NCBI RefSeq assembly: GCF_000190415.1
Contig: NZ_AEWF01000004.1
Location: 62,001 to 126,000, forward strand
Reading direction: 5' to 3'
Origin: Candidatus Odyssella thessalonicensis L13
GTDB lineage: Bacteria; Pseudomonadota; Alphaproteobacteria; Paracaedibacterales; Paracaedibacteraceae
DNA: 64,000 bases
Every line of letters starts with the position of its first letter. Position 1 is the stretch's first letter. Both the position numbers and the translations under genes were made by a program. A model generated the notes under the pieces. That model was not told where the DNA came from. It saw only the letters and a program-made list of their open reading frames with translations, and made no database searches. Positions 1 to 9,062 of the stretch are shown piece by piece.

Positions 1-702
1 TTGGGTAAGGTTGCCGGGGTGGATGGTATTAAGACAGGATTTATTGGGGCATCTGGTTTCAATCTTGCTGCTTCTGCTGTCCGTTTAGATCGTTACAAAC
101 GCCCGCGCCGCTTAATAACCGTAGTCATGGGAGGTGCCAACCGCCATTGGCGCGATCGGCGGGTAACGGAGCTCCTAGAAGCGTATTTTGCTAGAGAAGG
201 GGCGCGTCACGAGGTGCCGCAAACCCTGGATGATGCTGAATTAAATGAACTCATTTACGAGCAAGAAGCCGCAGAGGAAATTGCTGAAGAAACGCCGGTA
301 ACCTTTCCTAAAGATATAGATAGCCTTTTGCATGATGTTTCCATGGAAGAAGAGGATAGCCAGGCTAAATCCCCAGAGATGCCAGTAAAGAAGTCTGCCC
401 AAGGAAGTTCTACAGCCGATATCCGCTCGCTGCCCGCCAATTGGGTTGTTCCTAACCCTGGAAAAGAGGCTTCGAAAGAGGACACTGTTCGGACCATTCA
501 ACTCTCAACCGTGGCTTCCGAGAAAAAAGCGCGCCTTCTGGCGACCCAAGCCGCTAAAAAGTTGGGCTTTGGCCGGGCCAGTGTTCAAAAAATCCAACGA
601 GGAAAGCGCACCCTTTATTCGCCGCAAGTGAATGGGGTGCCGGCGACAAAAGCTAAAAATGCTTGCCAAATGCTTATCGGCAAATGTGTTATTTTAGCTT
701 AA
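1..702 (+). CDS. D-alanyl-D-alanine carboxypeptidase, C-terminal part with SPOR domain (5' end outside window)
   Basis: The reading frame is open at the left edge, so this is the 3' part of a longer gene and the first codon is not a real start. Residues about 8-65 carry the KTG box (GIKTGF) and the following VMGG and LLEAYF segments typical of penicillin-binding-protein 5/DacF-type D,D-carboxypeptidases (peptidase S11), which trim the terminal D-Ala of peptidoglycan pentapeptides in the periplasm. An acidic linker follows (about 75-125). The last 70 residues resemble a SPOR domain, which binds denuded septal glycan and targets proteins to the division site. The stop lies 8 bp from the convergent hslO stop. 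The family call is firm; the SPOR call is from pattern only. Confidence 0.85.
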   Translation: MGKVAGVDGIKTGFIGASGFNLAASAVRLDRYKRPRRLITVVMGGANRHWRDRRVTELLEAYFAREGARHEVPQTLDDAELNELIYEQEAAEEIAEETPVTFPKDIDSLLHDVSMEEEDSQAKSPEMPVKKSAQGSSTADIRSLPANWVVPNPGKEASKEDTVRTIQLSTVASEKKARLLATQAAKKLGFGRASVQKIQRGKRTLYSPQVNGVPATKAKNACQMLIGKCVILA

Positions 703-710
703 AATAGCTT

Positions 711-1595
711 CTATAGCTCTTCTTCTGTAAAACTATATCCGACCCCACAAAACTCGCAGGTTACCGTAATCTTGTCCTCAAAGACCATTTCATGGCGATC
801 TGCGTCCGAAAAAGTGGTTAGCATGTCTTTGATCTTTTCCTGGGAGCAGCGACATTGCGCCTTAACCGGCTGCGATTCATGGACGCGGACGCCCCCTTCC
901 CAGAAGAGACGATATAGGAGGTCTTCGTTAGAGAGGTTTTTATCCAGTAGTTCTTTGCGGCTGACACTTCCAGTCAAGCTCAAGGCGTGGATCCATTGAT
1001 CGTCAAGCTCCTCTTTTTCTTCGATCACCAGATTCTGGGGCAGAGGTAGACGCTGAATCATTAAGGCCGCCCCTGCCAATCCCTCAGAGGCTTTACATCC
1101 GGCTAGAACCACACCTGTTTCTAGCTGCTCCGATTGACGGAAAAAATGATGAGTGGATTCAGCCAGAGTGGTGCCAGTCAATTCGACCACCCCTTGATAA
1201 CGATCTTCCCCTACAGCGGGATCAATGGTAAAGACCATGGTGCCTTGTCCAAAAACTTGCTGAATATTTTTAGCCTCGGCCTCGCTTAAATTACTGAGGG
1301 CTTGCTCATCAAAGCGGGCACAAGCACGCACATCCTGTTGATTGTTGATATCGACCACCATTAACCGCAACGGTCCGCTGCCGGAAATCTGCACAGTAAA
1401 AAGACCATCAAATTTGAAACAGTTCGCCAAAGCAATCGATAAAGCGACCGCTTGCGCGAGATACTCGTTAACACGCGCTGGATAATTATGCTGCTTGATA
1501 ATTTTCCATAACTCCTCATCAAGGCGAACCAGCCGTCCGCGGATGGCAGAGCTATCAAGCTGAAAAGGTAAAACGAGATCGAATTTCTGCTGCAT
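711..1595 (-). CDS. hslO: Hsp33 redox-regulated holdase chaperone
   Basis: 294 residues, the usual Hsp33 length. The C-terminal redox switch is complete: Cys248-x-Cys250 and Cys280-x2-Cys283, the zinc-binding CxC/CxxC pair that is oxidised to activate the chaperone. The N-terminal domain has the family's SGSGPLRLMVVD-like stretch. Hsp33 is a cytoplasmic chaperone that holds unfolding proteins during oxidative plus heat stress. The ATG at 1595 has a weak AGGA about 10 bp upstream. The gene converges with the D,D-carboxypeptidase gene and follows alkB on the same strand across about 107 bp; two stress or repair functions side by side, though co-transcription is not shown. Confidence 0.95.
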   Translation of the reverse strand: MQQKFDLVLPFQLDSSAIRGRLVRLDEELWKIIKQHNYPARVNEYLAQAVALSIALANCFKFDGLFTVQISGSGPLRLMVVDINNQQDVRACARFDEQALSNLSEAEAKNIQQVFGQGTMVFTIDPAVGEDRYQGVVELTGTTLAESTHHFFRQSEQLETGVVLAGCKASEGLAGAALMIQRLPLPQNLVIEEKEELDDQWIHALSLTGSVSRKELLDKNLSNEDLLYRLFWEGGVRVHESQPVKAQCRCSQEKIKDMLTTFSDADRHEMVFEDKITVTCEFCGVGYSFTEEEL

Positions 1596-1702
1596 AAATT
1601 TAATGTCCTAAGCTTTTTATTTGGGTTTAAACTTAACACAGGGTTAGGCAACTGCCAAGGCATAGCTGTCGCATTTGTCCCAAGACTGAAGGCGGCGGGT
1701 CG

Positions 1703-2341
1703 CTACCTTGCTTTACGAAATGTTAAGTTGATGCGGCGTCGTCCGACTAAAGGATGGACCCCCTCTTTAAGCGGTAAAACCCCATGGTAAGCAAGCCGTG
1801 CCTCGTTACCCCAGACCATCACATCACCATGACTGAGCATAACTTTATGAACAGGTCCCGTGCGTTGGCCGCCCCCCATTTTAAACGTTGCCGGCAGTCC
1901 CAGAGACACCGAGACAATGGGGGCAGAGAGATCGCTCTCATCTTTATCTTGATGCATTGTCATTTTAGCACCGGGCTGGTAACAGTTGATCAGGCAAGAG
2001 TCCGGCATGAATTCTGAAAAGTTAGCCGCCTGAGCCGCTTGTTGAGCGAGCTCTAGGAATGAGAGTGGTATCGACGGCCAAGACACCCCTGTTTGAGGGT
2101 CAAAAGCAGCATAGCGGTAGCCTTGGGCATCACTGACCCAGCCCAACTGGCCACAATTTGTCATAGCAACAGATAAGCGTCGTCCACCGGGGGTGTGCAT
2201 ATGTCGAAGCGGTGCAGCCGCAAGGATCGTTTCCATATCACACAGCAGCTGCTGCTCCACAGGACCAGCAAACTCGCGGAGGATAAAGACCCCTGGACAG
2301 AGCTGAAATGAAGGCTGAAGCCGCGAGAATAGATCAAGCAT
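1703..2341 (-). CDS. alkB: AlkB-type alpha-ketoglutarate-dependent DNA repair dioxygenase
   Basis: 212 residues, matching bacterial AlkB. The iron ligands are visible in MHQDKDE (the HxD pair) and in RLAYHGVLPL (the distal His); RxNLTFR near the end supplies the 2-oxoglutarate-binding arginines. The stretch PIVSVSLGLPATFKMGG is very close to the E. coli enzyme. It removes alkyl groups such as 1-methyladenine and 3-methylcytosine by oxidative demethylation. It lies upstream of hslO on the same strand and is divergent from the toxin-like gene that starts near 2551. Confidence 0.95.
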   Translation of the reverse strand: MLDLFSRLQPSFQLCPGVFILREFAGPVEQQLLCDMETILAAAPLRHMHTPGGRRLSVAMTNCGQLGWVSDAQGYRYAAFDPQTGVSWPSIPLSFLELAQQAAQAANFSEFMPDSCLINCYQPGAKMTMHQDKDESDLSAPIVSVSLGLPATFKMGGGQRTGPVHKVMLSHGDVMVWGNEARLAYHGVLPLKEGVHPLVGRRRINLTFRKAR

Positions 2342-2550
2342 GATGCCTTGTCATATCACAGCAGGTCCGGTGATGGCAAATTATAGATGTGGTGTTTATC
2401 GCTGAATTATAAAAATCATAATGCACTAAGTTATCTTTTAATAGGGAGAAACCGGTTTGAAGAGCCAAAAGTACAGGTTTTTTAAACTTGACTATATTCT
2501 AAAGTCATATCATAAACACTACTAATTTTAACTTTTAAAAGGCCACGCGC

Positions 2551-4383
2551 ATGTATTATTCTTTTTTAAGTGCTCTTTTAAATCGGTATATCAGTTTCAG
2601 AAAGATGAGAAACTGTTTAATCCATTTATTCCTCCTGAATATTATTTGTATTTCGGGACAAAGTTCAGAGCAAAATGATCGACTATTTGCTTCAAGCTGG
2701 TCGGTTGCTATTCCCACCCAGGTCGATTCACCACTTCCTGATATTATGGACGTATTAGTGACTATAAAGGCTACGCGCTTGTCACCTGCCAATGAAGAAC
2801 TTTCTTTATATGGTATGACGCGTCCTGTCTATGGAAACAAGCTTCGCCAATACAGTCTTAAAACAATCAGTCTTGTTTTTGACGGCATAATACGTATCGG
2901 CGGCTTAATGCAAACCACGACATTAATTCCGCCGGGACAAGTTCTCAATACAAAGCAATTTCGGACAATTGATCACAGTATTAGCTATAAGTATGCTACA
3001 CCGTGCTTAGAGTTAGGCGGCTTTTGGGAACTGGGCTGTGATTTGGAGGATATTCGTCAATATTCTATAAATTTTTACGAATGCGAGCCTGACATACGGT
3101 ATCATCTTCATCCAGGAGAATCATATGTTGATTGGATCCGTGATGGAAATTCTAATCTTACGATAATCCAGGACAATATCAAGGTGGGAAAAGTAGTCTC
3201 AGATTATCAAACCATCGATATAAAGCGTCATGGAAACTATAGAGCATGGCTCACTTTCAGGCGCCTTAACCAGAAAATTACTCATCCTTCTCTTCCTCAG
3301 CCGCCGCTGCTGCAAAAGAATGATGAAATGGAAGCTGAGCTGACGGAAGAGGAGGATTTCTCGGAAAAAAGTGAAGGGGAGGCAGATGCTATTAGTGAGC
3401 TTGAGGAGCCTGAAGAAGTCTCCAGCTTATTCTTTGTCTTAGCTGAGCAAGAACTCAGAGGACGGCAACGGACAAGCGGACGAAGAAATCGCTCGGCTTC
3501 TTATAGTCCGCCACGCTTAAGAGACACTGCTTATGAGCGGGGTGCTAAGCACGTGGAAACGGCTTTCTCTAAAATTTACCAAGGACGCGAACGTTATCAA
3601 CAGGAGGAAATTAGTGGCAAAGCCATCGCGCGGACAATAGCTGCTTATGGGTTGGATGGCGTCGGTTGGGCTGTTAATCAGCTCGATCGAGTGTCTGCTG
3701 GCGCTGTTACCTGGACAAGTGAGAAAATGGATGAGGGAGCGCGTTGGACGGCAACCAAACTCCGCAGAGGTATTCGAGATCTAACAGGAGATCAGCGTCT
3801 TGCCCAAAATTTAGGTGACTATGCCTATCTGGGGTTATCAGCGATCGGACCAAAGAAGTTTTTGGCTCCAGTTCAAACAGCCGCAAAGGCTACCAAAGCC
3901 ACCACAGAGCTAACTAAGACTGCCAAATATAGCAAAAGTTTAAATGCTCTAGATCTGGCTGATTCTCTGGGGGTAAATGTTAAAGGTATCAAACAGTCTT
4001 GGAAGGTTCGGCCGGGTCAAGAATGGAAACAGCAAATATTTGGTAAAGCTCAAAGAACTGGTACCCCAGGTCATGCCTTTAAAACTTATCGGATCACAAT
4101 TGGAGAAGTGAGAAATAATCCAGATAAGCTGGGATTACTTAATCGCAGTTTAAAACGAGCAACTGGCGAGCCTATTCGCCAAAGACCTGATGTGACGATT
4201 GTTGAAAAGGTTGATAAGAAACCAAAGGTGCATCAATATGAAGTACCCAGTAAGACGGATAAGACAGAAATACTGGAGCAGAGGATGGAAATGAACAAAA
4301 CCAAGTTTCCACACGACCAAAAAGGTAAGACAAAAGTTGAGCATATTAGTAGGGAGACAATGAATGGCAAAGGTATACAATGA
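2551..4383 (+). CDS. Putative exported polymorphic toxin with C-terminal PD-(D/E)xK-like nuclease domain
   Basis: 610 residues. A hydrophobic signal-like segment follows Met19 (ATG at 2605), so the start could be 2551 or 2605; 2551 has AAAAGG 8 bp upstream. Residues about 35-255 are of unknown fold and contain no family I recognise. About 265-300 is an acidic low-complexity stretch, followed by an Arg/Ser-rich stretch (about 303-335). Residues 350-470 form an Ala/Gly-rich helical linker like the pre-toxin segments of polymorphic toxins. The last 65 residues contain RPDVTIVEK (Asp547) and HQYEVPSKTDK (Glu564, Lys568), a pattern like restriction-endonuclease-fold toxins (the Tox-REase group). 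Its 3' end overlaps the first of two tandem paralogues by 20 bp, as expected for a toxin-immunity pair. No delivery domain is recognisable and the toxin call is inference. Confidence 0.6.
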   Translation: MYYSFLSALLNRYISFRKMRNCLIHLFLLNIICISGQSSEQNDRLFASSWSVAIPTQVDSPLPDIMDVLVTIKATRLSPANEELSLYGMTRPVYGNKLRQYSLKTISLVFDGIIRIGGLMQTTTLIPPGQVLNTKQFRTIDHSISYKYATPCLELGGFWELGCDLEDIRQYSINFYECEPDIRYHLHPGESYVDWIRDGNSNLTIIQDNIKVGKVVSDYQTIDIKRHGNYRAWLTFRRLNQKITHPSLPQPPLLQKNDEMEAELTEEEDFSEKSEGEADAISELEEPEEVSSLFFVLAEQELRGRQRTSGRRNRSASYSPPRLRDTAYERGAKHVETAFSKIYQGRERYQQEEISGKAIARTIAAYGLDGVGWAVNQLDRVSAGAVTWTSEKMDEGARWTATKLRRGIRDLTGDQRLAQNLGDYAYLGLSAIGPKKFLAPVQTAAKATKATTELTKTAKYSKSLNALDLADSLGVNVKGIKQSWKVRPGQEWKQQIFGKAQRTGTPGHAFKTYRITIGEVRNNPDKLGLLNRSLKRATGEPIRQRPDVTIVEKVDKKPKVHQYEVPSKTDKTEILEQRMEMNKTKFPHDQKGKTKVEHISRETMNGKGIQ

Positions 4384-5161
4384 TATCAAGAGAGGTCCCC
4401 TAGCAAATGTTATAGCGCTGCACGATCTTGGCACTGAGAAAAATGATGTAAGAGGTTGGTTCACTTATGTCGTTAATTGGTTCAGAAAAAATGGCTTAGA
4501 GCCAACACGGATTGGCATAACTGGAGCCCCTTATAAGGGTAATAAGACCATTACTTTTCATAATGGATTGAAAAGACTTGAAGATCATAATTATCAAGAG
4601 GTGCAAGGAATTTCGTTATATGCTATCCCTCCTAACCATAACATCGATATGTTTGATGGGATATTTATATTGGAATATACATGTAGAAATAAAGGGGCCT
4701 TTGTGCTCTGTTGGGATAATCAACTTCTCTCTTTTGATAAGGGTAACTGTAAAGATATTGTTAAGGATATATGTTCTTATATTAAAATTAGTTACGGCTA
4801 TGCTTTTCAACGGTTGTTTAATCAAGGCCCCTCTTTCTATCCAAGGGGCGTACTAGCTAGTAGTAAACTTTCAGAAGATGAAGAAGACAGGATCGCTCTA
4901 TGGAATAACGAATATATGATGCCGGATGGAAATTATCAAACCGGTGACCTGCGAGATATTTATCCACTCAATATTTTAAGTCGCGTGCATCTGGATCGGG
5001 TTGTGAATGGGGGCCGTTTTGAAGATTGGATTCAGGCTGTACCGCAACGAGGAAGTCTTGAACAAATTACTGATTCGCTTTGGACGTGGTGGGTTGAAGC
5101 TGATAATATCGATGCTGTTAGAGCTGCCCTGGCGCCTAGTGGGATGATTTTGTGTCTTTAA
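4364..5161 (+). CDS. Putative immunity protein, copy 1
   Basis: 265 residues, soluble, with no signal peptide or membrane segment. The ATG lies inside the 3' end of the preceding toxin-like gene (20 bp overlap) and has AGGGAG at 4351-4356, indicating translational coupling. It is clearly paralogous to the next gene: IKRGPLANVIALHD near the N-terminus, YKGNKTITF in the middle and SLEQITDSLWTWWVEADNI near the C-terminus are shared. The many Trp/Tyr residues and the position directly behind a nuclease-like toxin resemble the Imm52-type immunity proteins that accompany restriction-fold toxins. That family assignment is from memory of gene neighbourhoods and is not proven here. Confidence 0.6.
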   Translation: MAKVYNDIKRGPLANVIALHDLGTEKNDVRGWFTYVVNWFRKNGLEPTRIGITGAPYKGNKTITFHNGLKRLEDHNYQEVQGISLYAIPPNHNIDMFDGIFILEYTCRNKGAFVLCWDNQLLSFDKGNCKDIVKDICSYIKISYGYAFQRLFNQGPSFYPRGVLASSKLSEDEEDRIALWNNEYMMPDGNYQTGDLRDIYPLNILSRVHLDRVVNGGRFEDWIQAVPQRGSLEQITDSLWTWWVEADNIDAVRAALAPSGMILCL

Positions 5162-5186
5162 GTAGGACGCTTTGAAAAGAGAAAAA

Positions 5187-5990
5187 ATGACAAAGTTAGT
5201 TAACAATATCAAAAGGGGTCCGCTGGCTAATGTGATAGCGTTGCATGATTTTAGCCCTAATCAACCTCAAGGTAATGTGCAAAAGTGGTTTACCTATGTA
5301 GTCGAATGGTTTAGAGGTCATGGGTTGGAGCCTACGCGAATAGGGCTTACAGGAGAGACTTATAAAGGGAACAAAACCATTACTTTTCGTAATGGATTAA
5401 AACGGTTGGAAACGAATGAGTATAAGGATGTTCAGGGACTCTCTTTGTATGCTACCCCACCGAATCATGGCACAGATATGTTCGATGGAATATTTATATT
5501 AGAATATTCAGCAAGTAATAAGGGTGACCTTATTCTTTGTTGGGATAACCAAATAGCCCCTTTCGATGAAGTCTATTGTAAGCAGCTACTTCTTGCTATT
5601 TGTCCTCTTATCCAACCCCGTTATGGCTATGCTTATCAACGGTTATTTAAATATGGCCCCTCTTTTTATCCTATGGGCATAATCGGTGATCAAGCTCTTT
5701 CAGATGAAGAGGAGGACAAAATAGCACAGTGGGGTAATGAGTATGCACTGTCTAATGGTTGCTATAAAACCGGTGACCTGCGCGATATTTATCCACTCAA
5801 TATTTTAAGTCGCATGCATTTGGATCGTGTTGTAAATGGATGCCGTTTTGAAGATTGGATTCATGCGGCACCGCAACGAGGTAGCCTTGAACAAATTACT
5901 GATTCGCTTTGGACGTGGTGGGTTGAAGCTGATAATATTGCTGCGATCAGAACGGCCCTGGCGCCCAGTGGGATGATTTTGTGTGTTTAG
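5187..5990 (+). CDS. Putative immunity protein, copy 2 (tandem paralogue)
   Basis: 267 residues from ATG 5187. An upstream in-frame TTG at 5172 would add five residues, but the ATG start matches the N-terminus of copy 1 (MTKLVNNIKRGPL against MAKVYNDIKRGPL). It begins 25 bp after copy 1, so the three genes probably form one transcript. The C-terminal 75 residues are nearly identical to copy 1, even at DNA level (a run of about 50 identical bases around 5890-5940), while the N-terminal two thirds differ at many positions. It may protect against the same toxin or against a related variant. No terminator hairpin is visible after the stop. Confidence 0.6.
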   Translation: MTKLVNNIKRGPLANVIALHDFSPNQPQGNVQKWFTYVVEWFRGHGLEPTRIGLTGETYKGNKTITFRNGLKRLETNEYKDVQGLSLYATPPNHGTDMFDGIFILEYSASNKGDLILCWDNQIAPFDEVYCKQLLLAICPLIQPRYGYAYQRLFKYGPSFYPMGIIGDQALSDEEEDKIAQWGNEYALSNGCYKTGDLRDIYPLNILSRMHLDRVVNGCRFEDWIHAAPQRGSLEQITDSLWTWWVEADNIAAIRTALAPSGMILCV

Positions 5991-6178
5991 GCTTTTTTAG
6001 AGTATACGCCTTAAAGCTCATGCGGAAGCCTCAAACCCCTCTCTCATCTAGGATGACTGACTATTGGGGAGTGGTGGTGAGTAGCTGTATGCTTCCGATA
6101 TAATCTTGCAAGACATAGGTTTCAGTTTGGGTTATAGTCCAATTCTAAACTCAGAGTTTAAGAGGAAGGGTGTAGCTG

Positions 6179-6685
6179 ATGATTAAGTTTATTGCTTCAG
6201 GCTTTTATAGTGGGTATTTGCCGAAGGCGCCAGGGACCTGGGGCTCAGTGGTGGCCTTACCTCTCTGTTATTTGATCCTTCCCTACGGCTTACAAGCGCT
6301 TTATGGGGCAACCTTGGGTTGTTTTCTGATCGGGTGGTTTTGTAGTCATCCGCTAACCCGAGACCCCGCCGCTGACCCTGATCCCTCTTATATTGTGATC
6401 GATGAAATTGCGGGAGTGATGCTGACGTTGGCTTTAAGCTTATCATTTCTTAGCTGGAGTCCTGAGCTTCTCTTAAATGTGTCGTCGAGCTCCGTAAAAG
6501 TTTGGAGCTGTGCTTTTGTTGCCTTTCGAATCTTTGACATTTGGAAGCCTTTTCCGATATGTATAATAGATGAATACCTTGCTACCACCAGCCATTGGCG
6601 CGGCTTTGGCGTCATGATTGACGATATCTTGGCCGCCATTCCTGCTGCTGCTATGGTGTGGGGCTGTCTAACTTTTATTTTTTAA
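6179..6685 (+). CDS. pgpA: Phosphatidylglycerophosphatase A
   Basis: 168 residues, the PgpA length. It shows the family signature at the N-terminus (SGYLPKAPGTWGS), then DEIAGVMLTL, FRIFDIWKPFPI and GFGVMIDDILA, which contain the conserved acidic residues for Mg2+ and phosphate. PgpA is an inner-membrane enzyme that dephosphorylates phosphatidylglycerol phosphate, the last step of phosphatidylglycerol synthesis. Several hydrophobic segments are present. A purine-rich AGAGGAAGGG lies 9 bp before the ATG. The stop is 9 bp upstream of ettA, so the two are probably co-transcribed. Confidence 0.93.
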   Translation: MIKFIASGFYSGYLPKAPGTWGSVVALPLCYLILPYGLQALYGATLGCFLIGWFCSHPLTRDPAADPDPSYIVIDEIAGVMLTLALSLSFLSWSPELLLNVSSSSVKVWSCAFVAFRIFDIWKPFPICIIDEYLATTSHWRGFGVMIDDILAAIPAAAMVWGCLTFIF

Positions 6686-6694
6686 GGAATATGA

Positions 6695-8377
6695 ATGTCC
6701 AGTTATCAATATATCTATGTAATGAAAGGCCTGTCAAAAATCTTTCCCGGCGGGCGCGAAATTTTAAAAGACATTTGGTTATCATTTTATCCCGGCGCCA
6801 AGATTGGCATCATCGGTCCTAATGGTTCGGGTAAATCGACCTTGCTCAAAATTATGGCTGGCATTGATAAAGAATTTAATGGTGAGGCTTGGGCCGCCGA
6901 TGGCGTTAAGGTTGGCTATTTAGAACAAGAGCCGCAACTTGACCCGACCTTGGATGTGACAGGCAACATTATGGCCGGTCTAGGCGAGATCAAAGACTTG
7001 ATGGATCGCTTTGATGCCGTGAGTGCCCGTTTTGCAGAAGAACTGACCGATGATGAGATGAATGCTCTGATTGCTGAGCAAGCTGAACTACAAGAAAAAA
7101 TTGATGCTGCTGACGCTTGGGATCTGAATCGTAAAATTGAAATTGCTATGGATGCGTTGCGGTGCCCGCCCGGTGATGCTGATGTAACCAAGCTGTCCGG
7201 TGGTGAACGGCGTCGTGTCGCTTTGTGCCGTCTGTTGATGCAAAAGCCCGATATGTTGCTTCTCGACGAACCTACCAACCACTTAGATGCAGAATCTGTG
7301 GCTTGGCTGGAGCGTTACCTAAAAGATTACTCTGGCACAGTGGTTCTGATTACCCACGATCGTTATTTCTTAGATAATGTTGTCGGTTGGATTTTAGAGC
7401 TTGATCGGGGACAAGGCATTCCTTATGAAGGCAATTATTCCAGCTGGCTAGAACAAAAACGTAAGCGCTTAGAAGTTGAGCAAAAACAAGAAACCAATCG
7501 TCAGAAACAGCTAGCCCGCGAACTTGAATGGATTCGTCAATCACCTAAGGCACGTCAGGCCAAGAGCAAAGCCCGTATCCAGGCCTATGAAAGCTTGTTG
7601 GCGCAAGACTATGATCAGGGTAAAGGCGATGGCTCCATTGTTATCCCTGCCGGTCCTCGCTTGGGCGATACAGTGATCGAAGCCAATGGCTTGTCAAAAG
7701 CTTTCGGGGATCGCTTATTAATTGATAATCTTAATTTCAATTTACCGCGCGGTGGCATTGTGGGAGTTATTGGGCCTAATGGAGCCGGTAAGTCGACCTT
7801 GTTTAAGATGATTACTGGCAATGAGCAGCCCGATTCCGGCACCATTAAAATTGGTGAAACCGTGGTCTTAGGGTATGTGGATCAATCCCGCGATTCCTTA
7901 GATGCTAATAAAACCATTTGGGAAGAAATCTCCCAAGGCCATGATGAGATTGTCCTGGGTAAAAATAAAATCCCAAGCCGTGCTTATTGTGCAATGTTCA
8001 ACTTCAAAGGCCCAGATCAGCAGAAGAAAGTAGGGCAATTGTCAGGCGGTGAACGCAACCGCGTGCATTTGGCAAATATGCTCAAATCTGGCGCCAATGT
8101 GTTAATGCTCGACGAGCCAACCAACGACCTGGATGTGGAAACCCTGCGCTCCCTAGAAGAAGCGTTGTTAGACTTTGGCGGCTGCGCCATTGTCATTACC
8201 CACGACCGCTTTTTCCTAGATCGAATTGCGACTCATATTCTGGCATTTGAGGGCGAGAGCCATGTGGAATGGTTTGAAGGTAACTATCAAGCCTACGAAG
8301 AAGACCGGCGTCGACGCTTAGGCGTGGCCGCAGATCAACCGCACCGCATTAAATATAAGCCCTTAACGCGTTCCTAA
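6695..8377 (+). CDS. ettA: Energy-dependent translational throttle protein EttA (ABC-F ATPase)
   Basis: 560 residues with two ABC domains and no membrane domain, as in the ABC-F family. The first Walker A is GPNGSGKST (41-49), the signature is [15 protein letters not shown] and the Walker B is [11 protein letters not shown]. The second half has [24 protein letters not shown] and [11 protein letters not shown]. The opening [18 protein letters not shown] is typical of EttA rather than Uup or YheS. EttA binds the ribosomal E site and gates entry into elongation according to the ATP/ADP ratio. It lies 9 bp after pgpA and 16 bp before the FlaR-like gene. Confidence 0.95.
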   Translation: MSSYQYIYVMKGLSKIFPGGREILKDIWLSFYPGAKIGIIGPNGSGKSTLLKIMAGIDKEFNGEAWAADGVKVGYLEQEPQLDPTLDVTGNIMAGLGEIKDLMDRFDAVSARFAEELTDDEMNALIAEQAELQEKIDAADAWDLNRKIEIAMDALRCPPGDADVTKLSGGERRRVALCRLLMQKPDMLLLDEPTNHLDAESVAWLERYLKDYSGTVVLITHDRYFLDNVVGWILELDRGQGIPYEGNYSSWLEQKRKRLEVEQKQETNRQKQLARELEWIRQSPKARQAKSKARIQAYESLLAQDYDQGKGDGSIVIPAGPRLGDTVIEANGLSKAFGDRLLIDNLNFNLPRGGIVGVIGPNGAGKSTLFKMITGNEQPDSGTIKIGETVVLGYVDQSRDSLDANKTIWEEISQGHDEIVLGKNKIPSRAYCAMFNFKGPDQQKKVGQLSGGERNRVHLANMLKSGANVLMLDEPTNDLDVETLRSLEEALLDFGGCAIVITHDRFFLDRIATHILAFEGESHVEWFEGNYQAYEEDRRRRLGVAADQPHRIKYKPLTRS

Positions 8378-8393
8378 TAAAGGAGCAGCCGGG

Positions 8394-8903
8394 ATGCGCA
8401 TTTTAATGTTTGGCCGTCCGGGCAGTGGCAAATCCACCTGTGCTGTTAACTTGGGGGAGCGGTTATCGCTCCCCGTTTACCATGTCGATAAAATATTCTT
8501 TAAATCCCAGTGGCAAGCACGGGATCGCCAAGAGTTCATGCATTTAATTCAGACCTGGGTGGACCAGGAACATTGGATTATTGATGGAAATGGCATGGGG
8601 ACACTTGAGAGCCGGTTCGGCTGTGCTGATATTGCCATCTACTTTAATTTACCATGGTTTATCTGTTTATGGCGTGTATTTAAACGTTTATGGTTTGCCC
8701 GTGATCCCCGCATCGATGACCGCGCGCCGTCGTCACCAGAGCGCGTTAGGTGGGGACTTATCAAATATATGCTGTTTTTCCGAAAACGCTACCGCGCTAA
8801 AATTTATCGCCTAGCTCAAGCTTATCCTCAGGTCCGATTTATTGAAGTTAACAGTGATGAGCACATCAAATCCTTGCTCTTAAATTTAGCGCAGCCTAAG
8901 TAG
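8394..8903 (+). CDS. FlaR/adenylate-kinase-like P-loop nucleotide kinase
   Basis: 169 residues. The N-terminal GRPGSGKST is a Walker A motif, followed by YHVDKIFFKSQWQ and WIIDGNGMGTLESR, the pattern of the small proteins annotated as DNA topology modulation protein FlaR or adenylate-kinase-like ATPases. The substrate of this family is not established. An Arg-rich lid-like region follows (WFARDPRIDDRAPSS). AGGAG lies close to the ATG, 16 bp after ettA, so it may be the last gene of a pgpA-ettA operon. No terminator hairpin is evident in the 159 bp before the thiolase gene. Confidence 0.8.
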   Translation: MRILMFGRPGSGKSTCAVNLGERLSLPVYHVDKIFFKSQWQARDRQEFMHLIQTWVDQEHWIIDGNGMGTLESRFGCADIAIYFNLPWFICLWRVFKRLWFARDPRIDDRAPSSPERVRWGLIKYMLFFRKRYRAKIYRLAQAYPQVRFIEVNSDEHIKSLLLNLAQPK

Positions 8904-9062
8904 ACGCAGAGAAAAACCTGACCTTAAAACCCTGGTTCCCTGATCACTTTTGTGCGGCGGTAGCTAATAAGGGTGTTATTTACCATCTTGCTAAGCATGC
9001 GAATATCATCGATCATAAATCTATTGTTTATAAAAGATTAGCATGCCAACGGGGGGTATCGG

